From assembly GCA_900542985.1 (NCBI GenBank), contig UQPQ01000005.1, positions 18,510-82,509 on the forward strand: a stretch of 64,000 bases of DNA, given 5' to 3'. Both the position numbers and the translations under genes were made by a program. Positions 47,382 to 56,266 of the stretch are shown in pieces; positions within the stretch are counted from its first letter, which is position 1; each line of letters begins with the position of its first letter. The DNA comes from an uncultured Bacteroides sp. (GTDB lineage Bacteria; Bacteroidota; Bacteroidia; Bacteroidales; Bacteroidaceae). The notes beneath the pieces were generated by a model that worked only from the letters and a program-made list of their open reading frames with translations, had not been told where the DNA came from and made no database searches.

Positions 47382-47442
47382 AAAGTCTCAAAATAGAAGA
47401 ACAAGACAAACACGCTCTGTTTTTCTATTTTGAGACTTTTTT
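47382..47442 (+). terminator. Terminator after metY
   Basis: AAAGTCTCAAAATAGAA (47382-47398) pairs perfectly over 17 bases with TTCTATTTTGAGACTTT (47423-47439), and T's follow. It also separates metY from the minus-strand gene ending at 47468. Confidence 0.9.
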
Positions 47443-47467
47443 ATTCTGATTATTCTCCAATGATTTC

Positions 47468-48271
47468 CTATAAAAGCCATCTTTCCAACTGACTTTTTAA
47501 GTCCGAACACAAAGCGCTGCTAACTATCCGATGGAAACTTAATGAACTTTGTGGCATCTCCATATCGCTGATATCTCCCTTTACAAGAATCTCTCTTCCT
47601 AAACTGACAAATGTAATTCTCCAAAATTCTCCCAAAGGAGCAAATATGACTTCATTTACCTTTCCTTCTATCAACTGTCCCAACTCTTCTCTAAAACAAT
47701 GGAATTCCTCCCACCACATAGAAGTATCCGTTACAACATGAAAGAATGCATCTTTTATATTCAGCCTAAAACATACATAATCATGAAGGACTACCCGATC
47801 CAATAATGATAAATGAAACGAAAAAGACTCTTCCGGCTGTACCGTAGTATAATCCGACTGTACCACAGAGGTCTGCGACATGATACGGATTTCCGCGCAT
47901 AAATCGGGGAGAAATGTTTGGTCGAAATAAGTACAAAAAGTTAATTCATCCTCCGTTGGATACTTGTTCTTTACATGAGCACACAAAGCAATATGTCCGC
48001 ACAGTTCTTTTTGTAAAAAGACAGATAATTTTTCATCACAAGAATGAAGAACTATTTTATTACATTGTCCCTTATACATATCTTCAAGCTGTTCTATAAA
48101 ACGAACAAGTTGCCCTGTCTCTACCCTACAAATCGTACGTGCATTATAAATAGTAGTATCGAATGAGGCATAGAACTGAATTGTATGGTTTTCTTCATCC
48201 TCTATCCTGCAAGCATCGCTCCATATCATCTTAGGATTACGATTCCAGTCATAAAAAATAACTTGCTCCAT
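47468..48271 (-). CDS. Unrecognised two-domain protein, possibly immunity-type (WapI-like)
   Basis: I do not recognise a named family with certainty. The 267 residues have no signal peptide or membrane helix, so the protein is cytoplasmic. Two halves of about 110-120 residues share a plan: a strand-rich start, a helix (QLVRFIEQLEDMY, then FREELGQLIEG), a GHIALCA/ILVKGD strand, and a closing helix after LTFCTYFDQTFLPDL or LSFHRIVSSALCSDL. This layout recalls WapI-type immunity proteins, but the match is by eye. The gene starts six bases after the stop of its upstream neighbour, so the two form an operon. Confidence 0.7.
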   Translation of the reverse strand: MEQVIFYDWNRNPKMIWSDACRIEDEENHTIQFYASFDTTIYNARTICRVETGQLVRFIEQLEDMYKGQCNKIVLHSCDEKLSVFLQKELCGHIALCAHVKNKYPTEDELTFCTYFDQTFLPDLCAEIRIMSQTSVVQSDYTTVQPEESFSFHLSLLDRVVLHDYVCFRLNIKDAFFHVVTDTSMWWEEFHCFREELGQLIEGKVNEVIFAPLGEFWRITFVSLGREILVKGDISDMEMPQSSLSFHRIVSSALCSDLKSQLERWLL

Positions 48272-48277
48272 ATACTT

Positions 48278-49084
48278 TTATAGTTTCTGTACATACAAAT
48301 GTACCTTATCTGCCTGTTCAATCATCTGTTGTTCTATCTCTATTTTATCGGATAAACAAAAAATACAACTATCATACACTACCGCCAAAGGAGCTTTATC
48401 TTCACTATCCGAAGAAGGAAAGATTACAAAATGAATTAAAAAAGAGGGTAAATCGCTACATCGTATCCAATCGATATAAACAGGCAAGTCGGCTTTGCCT
48501 ATCCGAAAACAATAGCTAAAATCTTCCTGTTCAGAAGTAAACTTTTCCTGCAATCTGAACTGTTTCATGGACTGAAAAGCACTGCAATCCTCCAGTTCCC
48601 AACTGTCTATAGCTAATACTGCCCCATCAGGTAATTGAGAAAATATCTTAATCAACAGTTCCTGATTCAAAGGAATATACAAATTCTGAAACAAAAGATT
48701 AGCTTCCTCACATTGCTTGAGAAAAGTCTCATCGACCAAGAATCTGTCTGATATACAAAATAAACCTTTATAGAAAGCTGCCAAAATCTCACAATTTTCT
48801 TTCTGCTCGATAAAAAGTATAGAATCTGGCAAAAACTCTATCAAATCTGTTTCTTTTAACAAGTCTATATAAACAGATATTTCTGTATGATGAATCTGAA
48901 AATAAAGAGCATCTTCTCCTATATCTGGTTTTCTTTGTGGCATAATCTCAAAATGCTGAAGTACTGTATATGCCCCGCTGGTTACAACTTTTTTATCTGG
49001 TATTGCCCAAATCGCTCTATCTTGTAACTGAACAAGAAGCTTGATAAATGCTTCTGTTACCCATAATCTGTTCACTTCTTCCAT
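48278..49084 (-). CDS. Unrecognised protein with internal duplication
   Basis: From the ATG at 49084 (MEEVNRLWVTEA) the protein has 268 residues. The upstream in-frame codon is TTG. No signal peptide is present. Two repeats of about 130 residues are visible: VYIDLLKETDLIEFL then AAFYKGLFCISDRF in the first, VYIDWIRCSDLPSFL then AVVYDSCIFCLSDKI in the second. They end in LLFQNL and HLYVQKL. It looks like a gene that fused two copies. It is first in a two-gene operon with 47468-48271. No known domain was recognised; an immunity or scaffold role is a guess. Confidence 0.68.
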   Translation of the reverse strand: MEEVNRLWVTEAFIKLLVQLQDRAIWAIPDKKVVTSGAYTVLQHFEIMPQRKPDIGEDALYFQIHHTEISVYIDLLKETDLIEFLPDSILFIEQKENCEILAAFYKGLFCISDRFLVDETFLKQCEEANLLFQNLYIPLNQELLIKIFSQLPDGAVLAIDSWELEDCSAFQSMKQFRLQEKFTSEQEDFSYCFRIGKADLPVYIDWIRCSDLPSFLIHFVIFPSSDSEDKAPLAVVYDSCIFCLSDKIEIEQQMIEQADKVHLYVQKL

Positions 49085-49898
49085 TTGATAAATATTGATT
49101 AAGAACAAGTAGGATAAAGATTATCATAAACACAATAAAAGAAATAGATACTTCATCATACTACTTTCTATTATTCCATTCCTAATAATTCTAAAGTTAG
49201 AGAGATTTATTGTATGACTGATAATTTTTGCAAGGAATTTTCGTTGCAGCAGGAAAATACATAATGAAGATAAAAAGACCAGGCACCACTCATTCAGCAA
49301 CTTTCCATTTGTTAATTTCATATCGGATTCACGTTATTTACAAAATGTCAATTCAGAAGCCTCTACACGGCGTTATTTGAGTACCGGTACAGAAGTCGTG
49401 GAAAATCCGGCTGTTTTTCGGCCGTTATAAAAAACAGAAAGACAGATATTCCCTTCTTTATTTGTTTAAACGACATAAAGAATAGTCTACAACATACACC
49501 GGAATCGAAGAATCAAGAAATCAGCAGCCTTTTATCATTCCAAAAAATGTAGAAAATATGCTTCGAAAAAGTATCAAAAATCCCCCGAAAACAGGTAAAA
49601 ACAAACAAAAGGAAGCATCAGTCAACGCGACTAATCGCATAAGGCAACGATTCGAGTACCGTCAGCCCTCGTTTCAAGTATCGTTACCGCTTGATAAAGG
49701 TCGTATTTTCCTCCGAAAAAGGCTTCATAAACCTGTCCTATAACATGTTTTAAGGAGGTTTTCTGGTTCTAAAAAGGGATTTTTACCACCGTGAGCGAAC
49801 TTTTTATTCAAAATACGAGTTATCGAAAAACGGTATTTTCTCATTTTTTTACGTAAAAAGGTCAATATTCCTATCAATATGACAATCGGCTAAAAACA
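49085..49898. other. Gene-less stretch of about 800 bases
   Basis: No reading frame here has a convincing start, length or codon use. Several diverged short words recur, such as GAGTACCG at about 49377 and 49653 and ACGAGTTATCG near 49821. There is also a GTACCGGTAC palindrome near 49380. It may hold the promoter of the 49084 gene, decayed sequence or an untranslated element. Confidence 0.45.
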
Positions 49899-49937
49899 AG
49901 CAAGTGGTTGCCGCCACACGTGCGCCAACCACTTGCT
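49899..49937 (-). terminator. Terminator of the GH29-GH95 pair
   Basis: AGCAAGTGGTTG (49899-49910) pairs perfectly with CAACCACTTGCT (49926-49937) across a 15-base loop. On the minus strand TTGTTTTT follows. It lies about 50 bases after the stop of the GH95-like gene. Confidence 0.85.
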
Positions 49938-49989
49938 ATCACTCTAATTAAGGTTTGTCAATGACAGGCAATCAGCCCTTTTCTGATCT

Positions 49990-52251
49990 TTATTCCGGAA
50001 TCACATTATTTAAGACAATACGCTCACCCGGAGCTGTTTTACGTTGTATGATAGTGCCATCGAAAGGAGAAACAAGCAACAAATCCTTTCCTTTTTCGGA
50101 TTCAATCTCTACAGAAACTGTCTTTCCATCTTTTCTGACTGCACTTACCAGAAAAGCACCCTGTGCTCTCAGATTATGGAAGGATGCATTTTCCCAGCAT
50201 TCAGGGATAGCCGGGAACACACGCAAGGTATCGGTATGACTCTGTAACAGCATTTCCTGAATACCTGCCGCAAAAGCGAAATTGCCTTCCAATGTAAAAG
50301 GACGATACGTATAATCCGACTTTCCAGTTCCCGACTGATCGCCATTGGCATGAAATGTATTAGGCAAGCAGAAACATTCCGCAAATGTACGAAGTGCTTT
50401 ATACGCTCCTTCGCCATCAAAGGTACGAGCTTTCATATTGGCAAACCAGGCATACGAATATCCAGTCCACCATTGTGGCCCATACTTCTCCAATGCTTCA
50501 AGAGTGGATTTAATGATTTCACGAGATTTACCCCCTTCTTCCCAGTTCAGCAGTCCCAAAGGATGAATGGCCATGGCATGAGAGAAATGACGATGCGACT
50601 CCTCATAAGGAAACCCTTTTGCAAAGGCTAATGCCCCCTTACTGTCCAACGCATAATCGGGCAACTGGGCACGTAATGCGCTCCAATGTCCGGCTTCTTC
50701 TTTCAAATTCAGTTCATCGGCCATTTCTGCCGCAATTTTAAACAAGAAGGAAGTAAGAGACAAATCGTAATTCGTCATGTTCTTGAACCAGGCCTTCAAC
50801 GAGTTGTCAAAAATCTCCGGACTGGAAGAATAAGCAAGCACCCGTTTTCCTTCTGCATTTATTTCTGTCTGATTTTCGAGGAATTGAGCTGCTTCTTTTA
50901 CAAAAGGATATGCTCTTTCTCTCAAGAAATTATCGTCTGCTGAATATTTCCAATGCAAATAAAAATGCTGAGAAAGCCAGGCAGCCGTAGTCTGCGACAT
51001 AGAATACTGAATCCATCCTCCCATTGCTTCTCCCGTCAGAGTACATACTCCGGGGATGGCAAGACCTTCTTTTTCAAAATATTGGCGGGTAAACTTCCGG
51101 TATGCATCACGCTGCGCCCATAACGTATTAAGGTAACCACTCTCTTCTTTCAGATGGTTTCCCGCATAGGAAGGCCAGTAGCTCAACTGGGTATTCAAGT
51201 CGTGATGAAAATCGCCCTTCCAAGGCGGAAGTTTTCCATTGTCTGCCGTCCAGACAGCCTGTAAAGAAACTGGATAAGAATATTCTCTTGCTACTGAACC
51301 GAATTTGTACATTTCATTATCATATTGCCGCTGTAGAAGAGTATCAGGAACTGAAACGGAAGATTGCTTCCAGTAAGTATTCCAAAAATCTAAATGTTCC
51401 TGATAATCACTGGCAAGTCCTCGCTTGAAAGCTTCTTCTACTTCGGATATAGCCTTCTCGGGTGCAAGAGAGGAAGTCACGCTCCATACTCCGACACACT
51501 TTCCTGATACATTTTTCCATTTCACTACCACATCATAAGAAAAATCATTCCAACCTTTTTGATGGTATACGATCAGATCCTCTTTTTTCTCCACCGTGCC
51601 CTGTTTATATCCCAACAAAGCCAAGTCTTGCCCGGTCACCGGATCCACGACTCCTACGTTTTCTTTTTCATATACAGGTGGAATAACAGTCGGTACAATA
51701 GGCTGTGGTACATTGTCGAACACAAACCATCCTATCGGACGATTGGCGTGAACAAACGTGTGCAAGGTTATCCCATTTTTCCATGATACCTCGCATAAGG
51801 CATTATTCAGATAAAGATGTACGTTTTCCACTTCACCCAAAGAAGGGAATTCTACGGCTGCTCCCGGAATCTTAGAAGGAGCTGCATTATTATCGTAAGG
51901 CCAGTCGAATTTTTTCTGTACCGGTAAATAGTTTCCCTCGTCAATGTGTTTCTTCACCCATGAAAATTTATAATTCTCACCGGAAAGGCTGTCGGTAGGT
52001 CTCAAATCCCAAAGGTCAATCCGGTCGAGTGAGAATCGTAATACAGAATCACGTTCCCAGACAAGACTACCCACAAAAGAATTTCCCAAAGGAATTCCTT
52101 CGTCCCACGAATGGGCCAAATCTTTAAATACCAAATCGCTTGATACAGGTTTCAACTGCCAATCATGTAGTTCCTTAGTACAACTGATTGAACCGACAAG
52201 GACAAGACTTAATAAAACACGACCTAATATTCTGTCTATTTTCATCATCAT
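49990..52251 (-). CDS. GH95-like secreted glycoside hydrolase (fucosidase family)
   Basis: The 753-residue protein has a lipoprotein signal (lipobox SISC). An N-terminal beta domain (SWDEGIPLGNSFVGSL) precedes an (alpha/alpha)6 barrel with LNTQLSYWPSYAGN near residue 352, SSSPEIF near 477, and PFTLEGNFAFAAGIQEMLLQSH near 655. These match the GH95 layout. Two positions differ from typical GH95 fucosidases: Asn-x-Asn appears as Asp-Leu-Asn, and the FQIDGN aspartate appears as Glu. Activity and sugar may therefore differ. It follows the GH29 gene by 62 bases on the same strand. Confidence 0.78.
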   Translation of the reverse strand: MMMKIDRILGRVLLSLVLVGSISCTKELHDWQLKPVSSDLVFKDLAHSWDEGIPLGNSFVGSLVWERDSVLRFSLDRIDLWDLRPTDSLSGENYKFSWVKKHIDEGNYLPVQKKFDWPYDNNAAPSKIPGAAVEFPSLGEVENVHLYLNNALCEVSWKNGITLHTFVHANRPIGWFVFDNVPQPIVPTVIPPVYEKENVGVVDPVTGQDLALLGYKQGTVEKKEDLIVYHQKGWNDFSYDVVVKWKNVSGKCVGVWSVTSSLAPEKAISEVEEAFKRGLASDYQEHLDFWNTYWKQSSVSVPDTLLQRQYDNEMYKFGSVAREYSYPVSLQAVWTADNGKLPPWKGDFHHDLNTQLSYWPSYAGNHLKEESGYLNTLWAQRDAYRKFTRQYFEKEGLAIPGVCTLTGEAMGGWIQYSMSQTTAAWLSQHFYLHWKYSADDNFLRERAYPFVKEAAQFLENQTEINAEGKRVLAYSSSPEIFDNSLKAWFKNMTNYDLSLTSFLFKIAAEMADELNLKEEAGHWSALRAQLPDYALDSKGALAFAKGFPYEESHRHFSHAMAIHPLGLLNWEEGGKSREIIKSTLEALEKYGPQWWTGYSYAWFANMKARTFDGEGAYKALRTFAECFCLPNTFHANGDQSGTGKSDYTYRPFTLEGNFAFAAGIQEMLLQSHTDTLRVFPAIPECWENASFHNLRAQGAFLVSAVRKDGKTVSVEIESEKGKDLLLVSPFDGTIIQRKTAPGERIVLNNVIPE

Positions 52252-52313
52252 ATTATTGATTTATTTTAATCTAAAAAATATTTATTTTCTGAGAAAGAAG
52301 CCTTCATATCGAT

Positions 52314-54032
52314 TTAATATGTTATCTTATGTAATGTAATGATTCCTATAGACTTACAAGGATTTCGCTTTACCTTCATCCGAATCTTGGTAGGAAAATC
52401 ATCCAATGTCTGCTGGGAACGAGTAATAATAAATTTATTCTGATTTTCCACCTTCTGCAGTGCCGGACTCATATCCCCTCCATACATTTCCAAACGGATA
52501 TCCTTTACAGCAAGTCCGGAAGGACGATTATCCTGATAATCATATCCTGTTGTTTTAAACATCAGTTCATATTGCCCGATACTGTTCATATACGGAGTAA
52601 GATCGAGTGTTACTTCTGTCCATTGGTCTGTAGAATAAGTACCATACTCCCACGAACCAACCGTCACAGCAGCATGTGAAGCAGAAACAGCCTGTATGGC
52701 ATCTTCTGGCAGACAATATACCGAAAAATTCACAATATCAGGAGTAGCTTTAAACTGATTGACCACCAAACGTATCGCTTGCACTTCTACCGTTTGAAAG
52801 CGATCTATTTTCTTATTTCCTACAGAGGTGCCTTTATACAACACGTTCCATGTTTTCCCATCTTTGCTTCCTTCTATTTGGTAGGACATGATTCGCTGGC
52901 CTTTCATCAGATTTTCCTGCAACATGACACAGTTGACCTTTTTTAATGAAGGAAACTGACATACCAACTGAGTAGCCTCCCCTCTTTGCTGTGCCAAAGG
53001 AGAACCGAAATAAGATTGAACCGTTTCTCCAAACTCTTTGTATCGCTGGACATGGCTGGCAGGAATTAGTCCCGTAGTATCAGGAGTAGCATTCAGCAAC
53101 AGTACGGCACCGCGTCCTACCGAATTGAAATACAATTCCATCAGCTGTTTTTTACTTAACATTAACGAGTCGGTTTCAGGAGCCCAGAACCATTTATGAC
53201 CTCCGTTTTTCAAGAAAGGGACATCCACTTCTACCGGAGCATACACATTCCCGTTTATATCAGAATGAACAGCCGTAGCTCCTCCCGAGCGCATATCACT
53301 TTCATTCAGAGTATACCAGTTAGGATCTGGGGCATATCCGTCTTCATTCCCAACCCAACGGATGGTAGCATGCTTACCTTGGAAAATAACAGCCTCCGAT
53401 GCATACTTCGTCAGAATATCCTCTACCGGAATGTGACAATTGCCATCGAACCATACTTCTTTCATGGTTCCATATTTTGAGAGTAATTCCCGCAGCTGCT
53501 GACGGTAAATTTTATTATAGGCTTCTTGTTTTGAAGGATCTTTTGTACGGCCACCACTACCAATACCGGCTCCCCAATGTTCATCTCCCGGATAGACATA
53601 CACTCCCATATCCAACCCATATTTTTTACAAGAGGCAGAAAGTTCTCTTACCACATCACCTTGTCCGTTTTTCCAAGGTGTATTCTTTACTCCATAATCA
53701 GAGGTTTCAGTCTGCCACCAGCAAAAACCGCCACAATGTTTAGCAACAAATACAATCATTTTAGCTCCCCATGAGCGGGCTACCTCACACCACTGGTCTG
53801 TATCCAGTTTCGACATATACATGTTTCGTATATCACTTGACCAGTTATCGTATTCCCTTCCCTGAAAAGTTGCCGGTCCGAAATGAATAAACATGATACA
53901 TTCTTTCTTCTGCCAATCGGCTTGAGCAGATGTAGGTGTCAGTACATTGGTACTCTTTTCCACAGGTATTGCATACGCAGGAGAAAACAGCCCACACATT
54001 AAAATTCCTAATAAAATGTTTTTCACAGTCAT
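52314..54032 (-). CDS. GH29 alpha-L-fucosidase, secreted
   Basis: The 572-residue protein has a signal peptide (to AYA) and no lipobox. The GH29 barrel runs from about 35 to 345, with FIHFGPATF, VAKHCGGFCWW and EVWFDG; Asp196 in the last is the family's nucleophile. A C-terminal beta module at about 355-545 resembles an F5/8-type domain. It would release fucose from host glycans in the periplasm or outside. It is upstream of the GH95-like gene, and the two probably form one unit. Confidence 0.92.
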   Translation of the reverse strand: MTVKNILLGILMCGLFSPAYAIPVEKSTNVLTPTSAQADWQKKECIMFIHFGPATFQGREYDNWSSDIRNMYMSKLDTDQWCEVARSWGAKMIVFVAKHCGGFCWWQTETSDYGVKNTPWKNGQGDVVRELSASCKKYGLDMGVYVYPGDEHWGAGIGSGGRTKDPSKQEAYNKIYRQQLRELLSKYGTMKEVWFDGNCHIPVEDILTKYASEAVIFQGKHATIRWVGNEDGYAPDPNWYTLNESDMRSGGATAVHSDINGNVYAPVEVDVPFLKNGGHKWFWAPETDSLMLSKKQLMELYFNSVGRGAVLLLNATPDTTGLIPASHVQRYKEFGETVQSYFGSPLAQQRGEATQLVCQFPSLKKVNCVMLQENLMKGQRIMSYQIEGSKDGKTWNVLYKGTSVGNKKIDRFQTVEVQAIRLVVNQFKATPDIVNFSVYCLPEDAIQAVSASHAAVTVGSWEYGTYSTDQWTEVTLDLTPYMNSIGQYELMFKTTGYDYQDNRPSGLAVKDIRLEMYGGDMSPALQKVENQNKFIITRSQQTLDDFPTKIRMKVKRNPCKSIGIITLHKITY

Positions 54033-54115
54033 TATGTTCTAATTATATTTTACACACAACCACTGCAAAAATATATAAAAATGAAGATACCACACTATGT
54101 TATTCCATAAATATC

Positions 54116-54571
54116 CTACTGCTTTATAATTCCCTGTATATCGGACAGAGACAAACTTCCCTTCAGAATGACCACAGTCAGTTCCTTTTTTTCATCGCAC
54201 AACAAGATATACTCTTTTGAATGTCCGGAAGTTTCCTTCAAATAAATTACTGTATGTTCTCCCTCATCATTTACTTTCATCAACTCCTCGTATCCATTTT
54301 TGGGGTTGATATATTTCAACTCCTGACGAATCAGGGGAACGACTTCCTGCTTTTCGCAAGAAAGAATCTGAATATTATCTAACTTGGAAGCCACACTTCC
54401 TATATCTATACCATCAGCCTGCACATTAGGCATCAGACGGAGCATGGATTTAGAGATATAGACAGAAGTAATATCTTCCCGATCTGCAAACTTCTTAAAG
54501 AAATCGTCTTGAGAAAAAGCATTGACAAACAAGCATAAGGTCAATACGACAAATATATAGAAACGTTTCAT
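54116..54571 (-). CDS. DUF4252 periplasmic protein (downstream copy)
   Basis: The 151-residue protein has a signal peptide (to AFSQ). The DUF4252 pattern follows: FFKKFADREDITSVYISKSML, then ELMKVNDEGEHTVIYLKE and a closing ILKGSLSLSDI segment. It resembles the protein at 55611-56105 in order and in motifs such as EELMKVNDEGE/EEMMRVKDEGE. Its ATG overlaps the stop of the anti-sigma-like gene (ATGA). The function is unknown; its place in a sigma operon suggests envelope sensing. Confidence 0.85.
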   Translation of the reverse strand: MKRFYIFVVLTLCLFVNAFSQDDFFKKFADREDITSVYISKSMLRLMPNVQADGIDIGSVASKLDNIQILSCEKQEVVPLIRQELKYINPKNGYEELMKVNDEGEHTVIYLKETSGHSKEYILLCDEKKELTVVILKGSLSLSDIQGIIKQ

Positions 54572-55116
54572 TTTTCTTGATTATTAAAGTTATTAACATG
54601 TTTTTCTACCACTTTCTTTACCTTAACGGTAGCCTCTTCGGCCTTTTCCATTTGAGCCAATCCCTTATTCAAACTATGTGAGAACAGGAGCAGAGCTTTC
54701 TGAGCCTCGGCATAAGCTTCTTCGGGAGAAGCGCACGTATCTTCTGAAAGAGGACGAAGCTGAGAATGGTGATACAAATAAGTTCCTACAGAAAAGACAA
54801 GAAATAAACCTGCCGCAATACCGGCACAGCGACGCAAGAGAATACGGTGTGTCATTTTCTTATGACGTTCTGCACGGATCTGCTCTTCCTGTTCCCAACC
54901 ATCGATACAAGAAGCAATACGTGATTCCAATCCGGAAGGTATTTCCGGAGTTTCTTGCAAAGAAGACAGGGATAGAAACAGTTTTTTATCAGCAGATAAT
55001 TCCTGCGGTACATCTGTTTGAGAGAAAAACTTATACAGTCGTTTTTCTTCTGCCGTATTTGTTTTCCCTTCGTAGTATGCATTCAACAAATTCTTTATTT
55101 CATCCAACTCGTTCAT
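54568..55116 (-). CDS. Single-span anti-sigma-like protein
   Basis: I start it at the ATG at 55116 (MNELDEIKNLL), since the upstream codon at 55143 is GTG. The 182-residue protein has a cytoplasmic part of about 95 residues with LLNAYYEGKTNTAEEKRL. One membrane helix lies at about 98-115 (CAGIAAGLFLVFSVGTYLY), and a short periplasmic helical tail follows. It overlaps the sigma gene by 17 bases, and its N-terminal pattern resembles the partial protein at 1-281. This is the shape of a membrane anti-sigma factor, although it is not FecR. Confidence 0.8.
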   Translation of the reverse strand: MNELDEIKNLLNAYYEGKTNTAEEKRLYKFFSQTDVPQELSADKKLFLSLSSLQETPEIPSGLESRIASCIDGWEQEEQIRAERHKKMTHRILLRRCAGIAAGLFLVFSVGTYLYHHSQLRPLSEDTCASPEEAYAEAQKALLLFSHSLNKGLAQMEKAEEATVKVKKVVEKHVNNFNNQEK

Positions 55117-55621
55117 AAGCTCTGATTTTGCTAAATTGTTCACGTAATTTTTTTCTGGCCCGTGATAAGAGAACCCGTATGTTAGCTGCAGTAAACCCGG
55201 TGGCCTGTTCTATTTCTTCCATAGAACACTCATTCACATCGCGTAAGAGAAGAACCTTCTTCTGGGGAGGAGGTAAATGTGCAATCAACTGCTGAAGACA
55301 TTCAGCCTCGTCCTTAATCTCCAACGGTGTAGTGGAAGAGGGAGCTTGTATCGCTATCTGCAAGTCTTCGGGAGGGGAGCTCGCCCACATCTCTTCGTGA
55401 TTTCTCCGAAGAAAATCGAAGCAAACATTTTTGAGCAAGGTCATCACGTATGCTTCTGTATTTTCTATTTCCGGCAGTTCGTCGCGTTTTTTCCATAATT
55501 TCAAATACGTTTCCTGTACCATATCTTCGGCATTCTCCCGACTTCCCGTATAACGGAAGGCCAGACGGTACATCTTGTCATGAAAAGGAAGATAACGCTG
55601 CTTAAAGTTTTCAGCGTTCAT
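55100..55621 (-). CDS. ECF-type sigma factor
   Basis: The 173-residue protein has region 2 (ENAEDMVQETYLKLWKKRDEL, then AYVMTLLKNVCFDFLRR) and region 4 (LPPPQKKVLLLRDVNECSMEEIEQATGF, then AANIRVLLSRARKKLREQ). It is a paralogue of the sigma factor at 271-780 (LPFHDKMYRLAFR against LPLKDKLYRLALR). It is the second gene of a four-gene operon and overlaps both neighbours. An ECF-type promoter lies ahead of the operon. Confidence 0.93.
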   Translation of the reverse strand: MNAENFKQRYLPFHDKMYRLAFRYTGSRENAEDMVQETYLKLWKKRDELPEIENTEAYVMTLLKNVCFDFLRRNHEEMWASSPPEDLQIAIQAPSSTTPLEIKDEAECLQQLIAHLPPPQKKVLLLRDVNECSMEEIEQATGFTAANIRVLLSRARKKLREQFSKIRAYERVG

Positions 55622-56105
55622 GAGAGGAGTCTTCTTTTATCTGTTGATCTATTATTTTATCGATATCTTTCTGACGGATTTTTCCGGTCAAAGCGACCAA
55701 GGTACAATCATTCTTTCCGGCACAAAGAATAATCATCTCCCGAATGACATCCTTCTCCTGTTTTACAAAGATACGTACCAACTCTCCTTCATCTTTCACA
55801 CGCATCATTTCTTCATATCCTTTGGTATTAATCTTATCTATCCTTTGATTGAAGCGCTGTTTGGTTTCCGAAGAACATTCTTCCAAATCAAGGACTCTGA
55901 CAGAATGAATACGTTGTAAGAAATCTCCTCCTTCATCGGCCGGAGTAAACATACGGGCCATCTTCATCATTATAGGAGATACGGATACGTAATCGGCATG
56001 TTGCTCTTTTCTGAACTCATCAAACAAGTCGGAAAAATCTTTGGCTTGTCCTACTGCCAAAGTCAACAGTATCATTATACAGGTTATAGTTAATCTTTTC
56101 ATCAT
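55611..56105 (-). CDS. DUF4252 periplasmic protein (upstream copy)
   Basis: The 164-residue protein has a signal peptide (to GQAK). The DUF4252 body contains DYVSVSPIMMKMARMF, EEMMRVKDEGELVRIFVKQ, and LVALTGKIRQKDID near the end. It overlaps the sigma gene start by 11 bases and is first in the operon, while a related copy closes it at 54116. An envelope-stress or sensing role is inferred from context only. Confidence 0.87.
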   Translation of the reverse strand: MMKRLTITCIMILLTLAVGQAKDFSDLFDEFRKEQHADYVSVSPIMMKMARMFTPADEGGDFLQRIHSVRVLDLEECSSETKQRFNQRIDKINTKGYEEMMRVKDEGELVRIFVKQEKDVIREMIILCAGKNDCTLVALTGKIRQKDIDKIIDQQIKEDSSHER

Positions 56106-56160
56106 ACATTCTTTTAAAGATTCATATTCGGGTTATCCGAAAGCGCTTTCATTGATATAG

Positions 56161-56186
56161 ACGATAGGAATGAAAGTTTCGTTACA
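56161..56186 (-). promoter_or_regulatory. ECF-type promoter upstream of the DUF4252-sigma operon
   Basis: On the minus strand GTAAC (56182-56186) is followed after 17 bases by CGTC (56161-56164). It is placed about 55 bases upstream of the first ATG. It has the same boxes as at 797-821, so the operon is probably autoregulated by its own or a related sigma factor. Confidence 0.5.
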
Positions 56187-56204
56187 AAGAAAATCATATT
56201 TTTT

Positions 56205-56233
56205 TTGCAGAGGAAATCTTTTCTTATCTTTAC
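56205..56233 (+). promoter_or_regulatory. Weak primary promoter for the MutS-like gene
   Basis: TTTG (56205-56208) is followed after 17 bases by TATCTTTA (56226-56233), one base off TAnnTTTG. The ATG at 56267 is 33 bases downstream. Confidence 0.45.
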
Positions 56234-56266
56234 CACACAAACACAATCTATCAAACACTTATAAAC

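Noticed and set aside
49124..49321. 65-codon minus-strand frame
   Set aside because: It is hydrophobic at both ends and AT-rich, has no neighbour support, and is not a convincing gene.
49558..49743. 61-codon plus-strand frame in the gene-less stretch
   Set aside because: It is very basic and low in complexity, has no promoter or relatives I know, and is probably chance.
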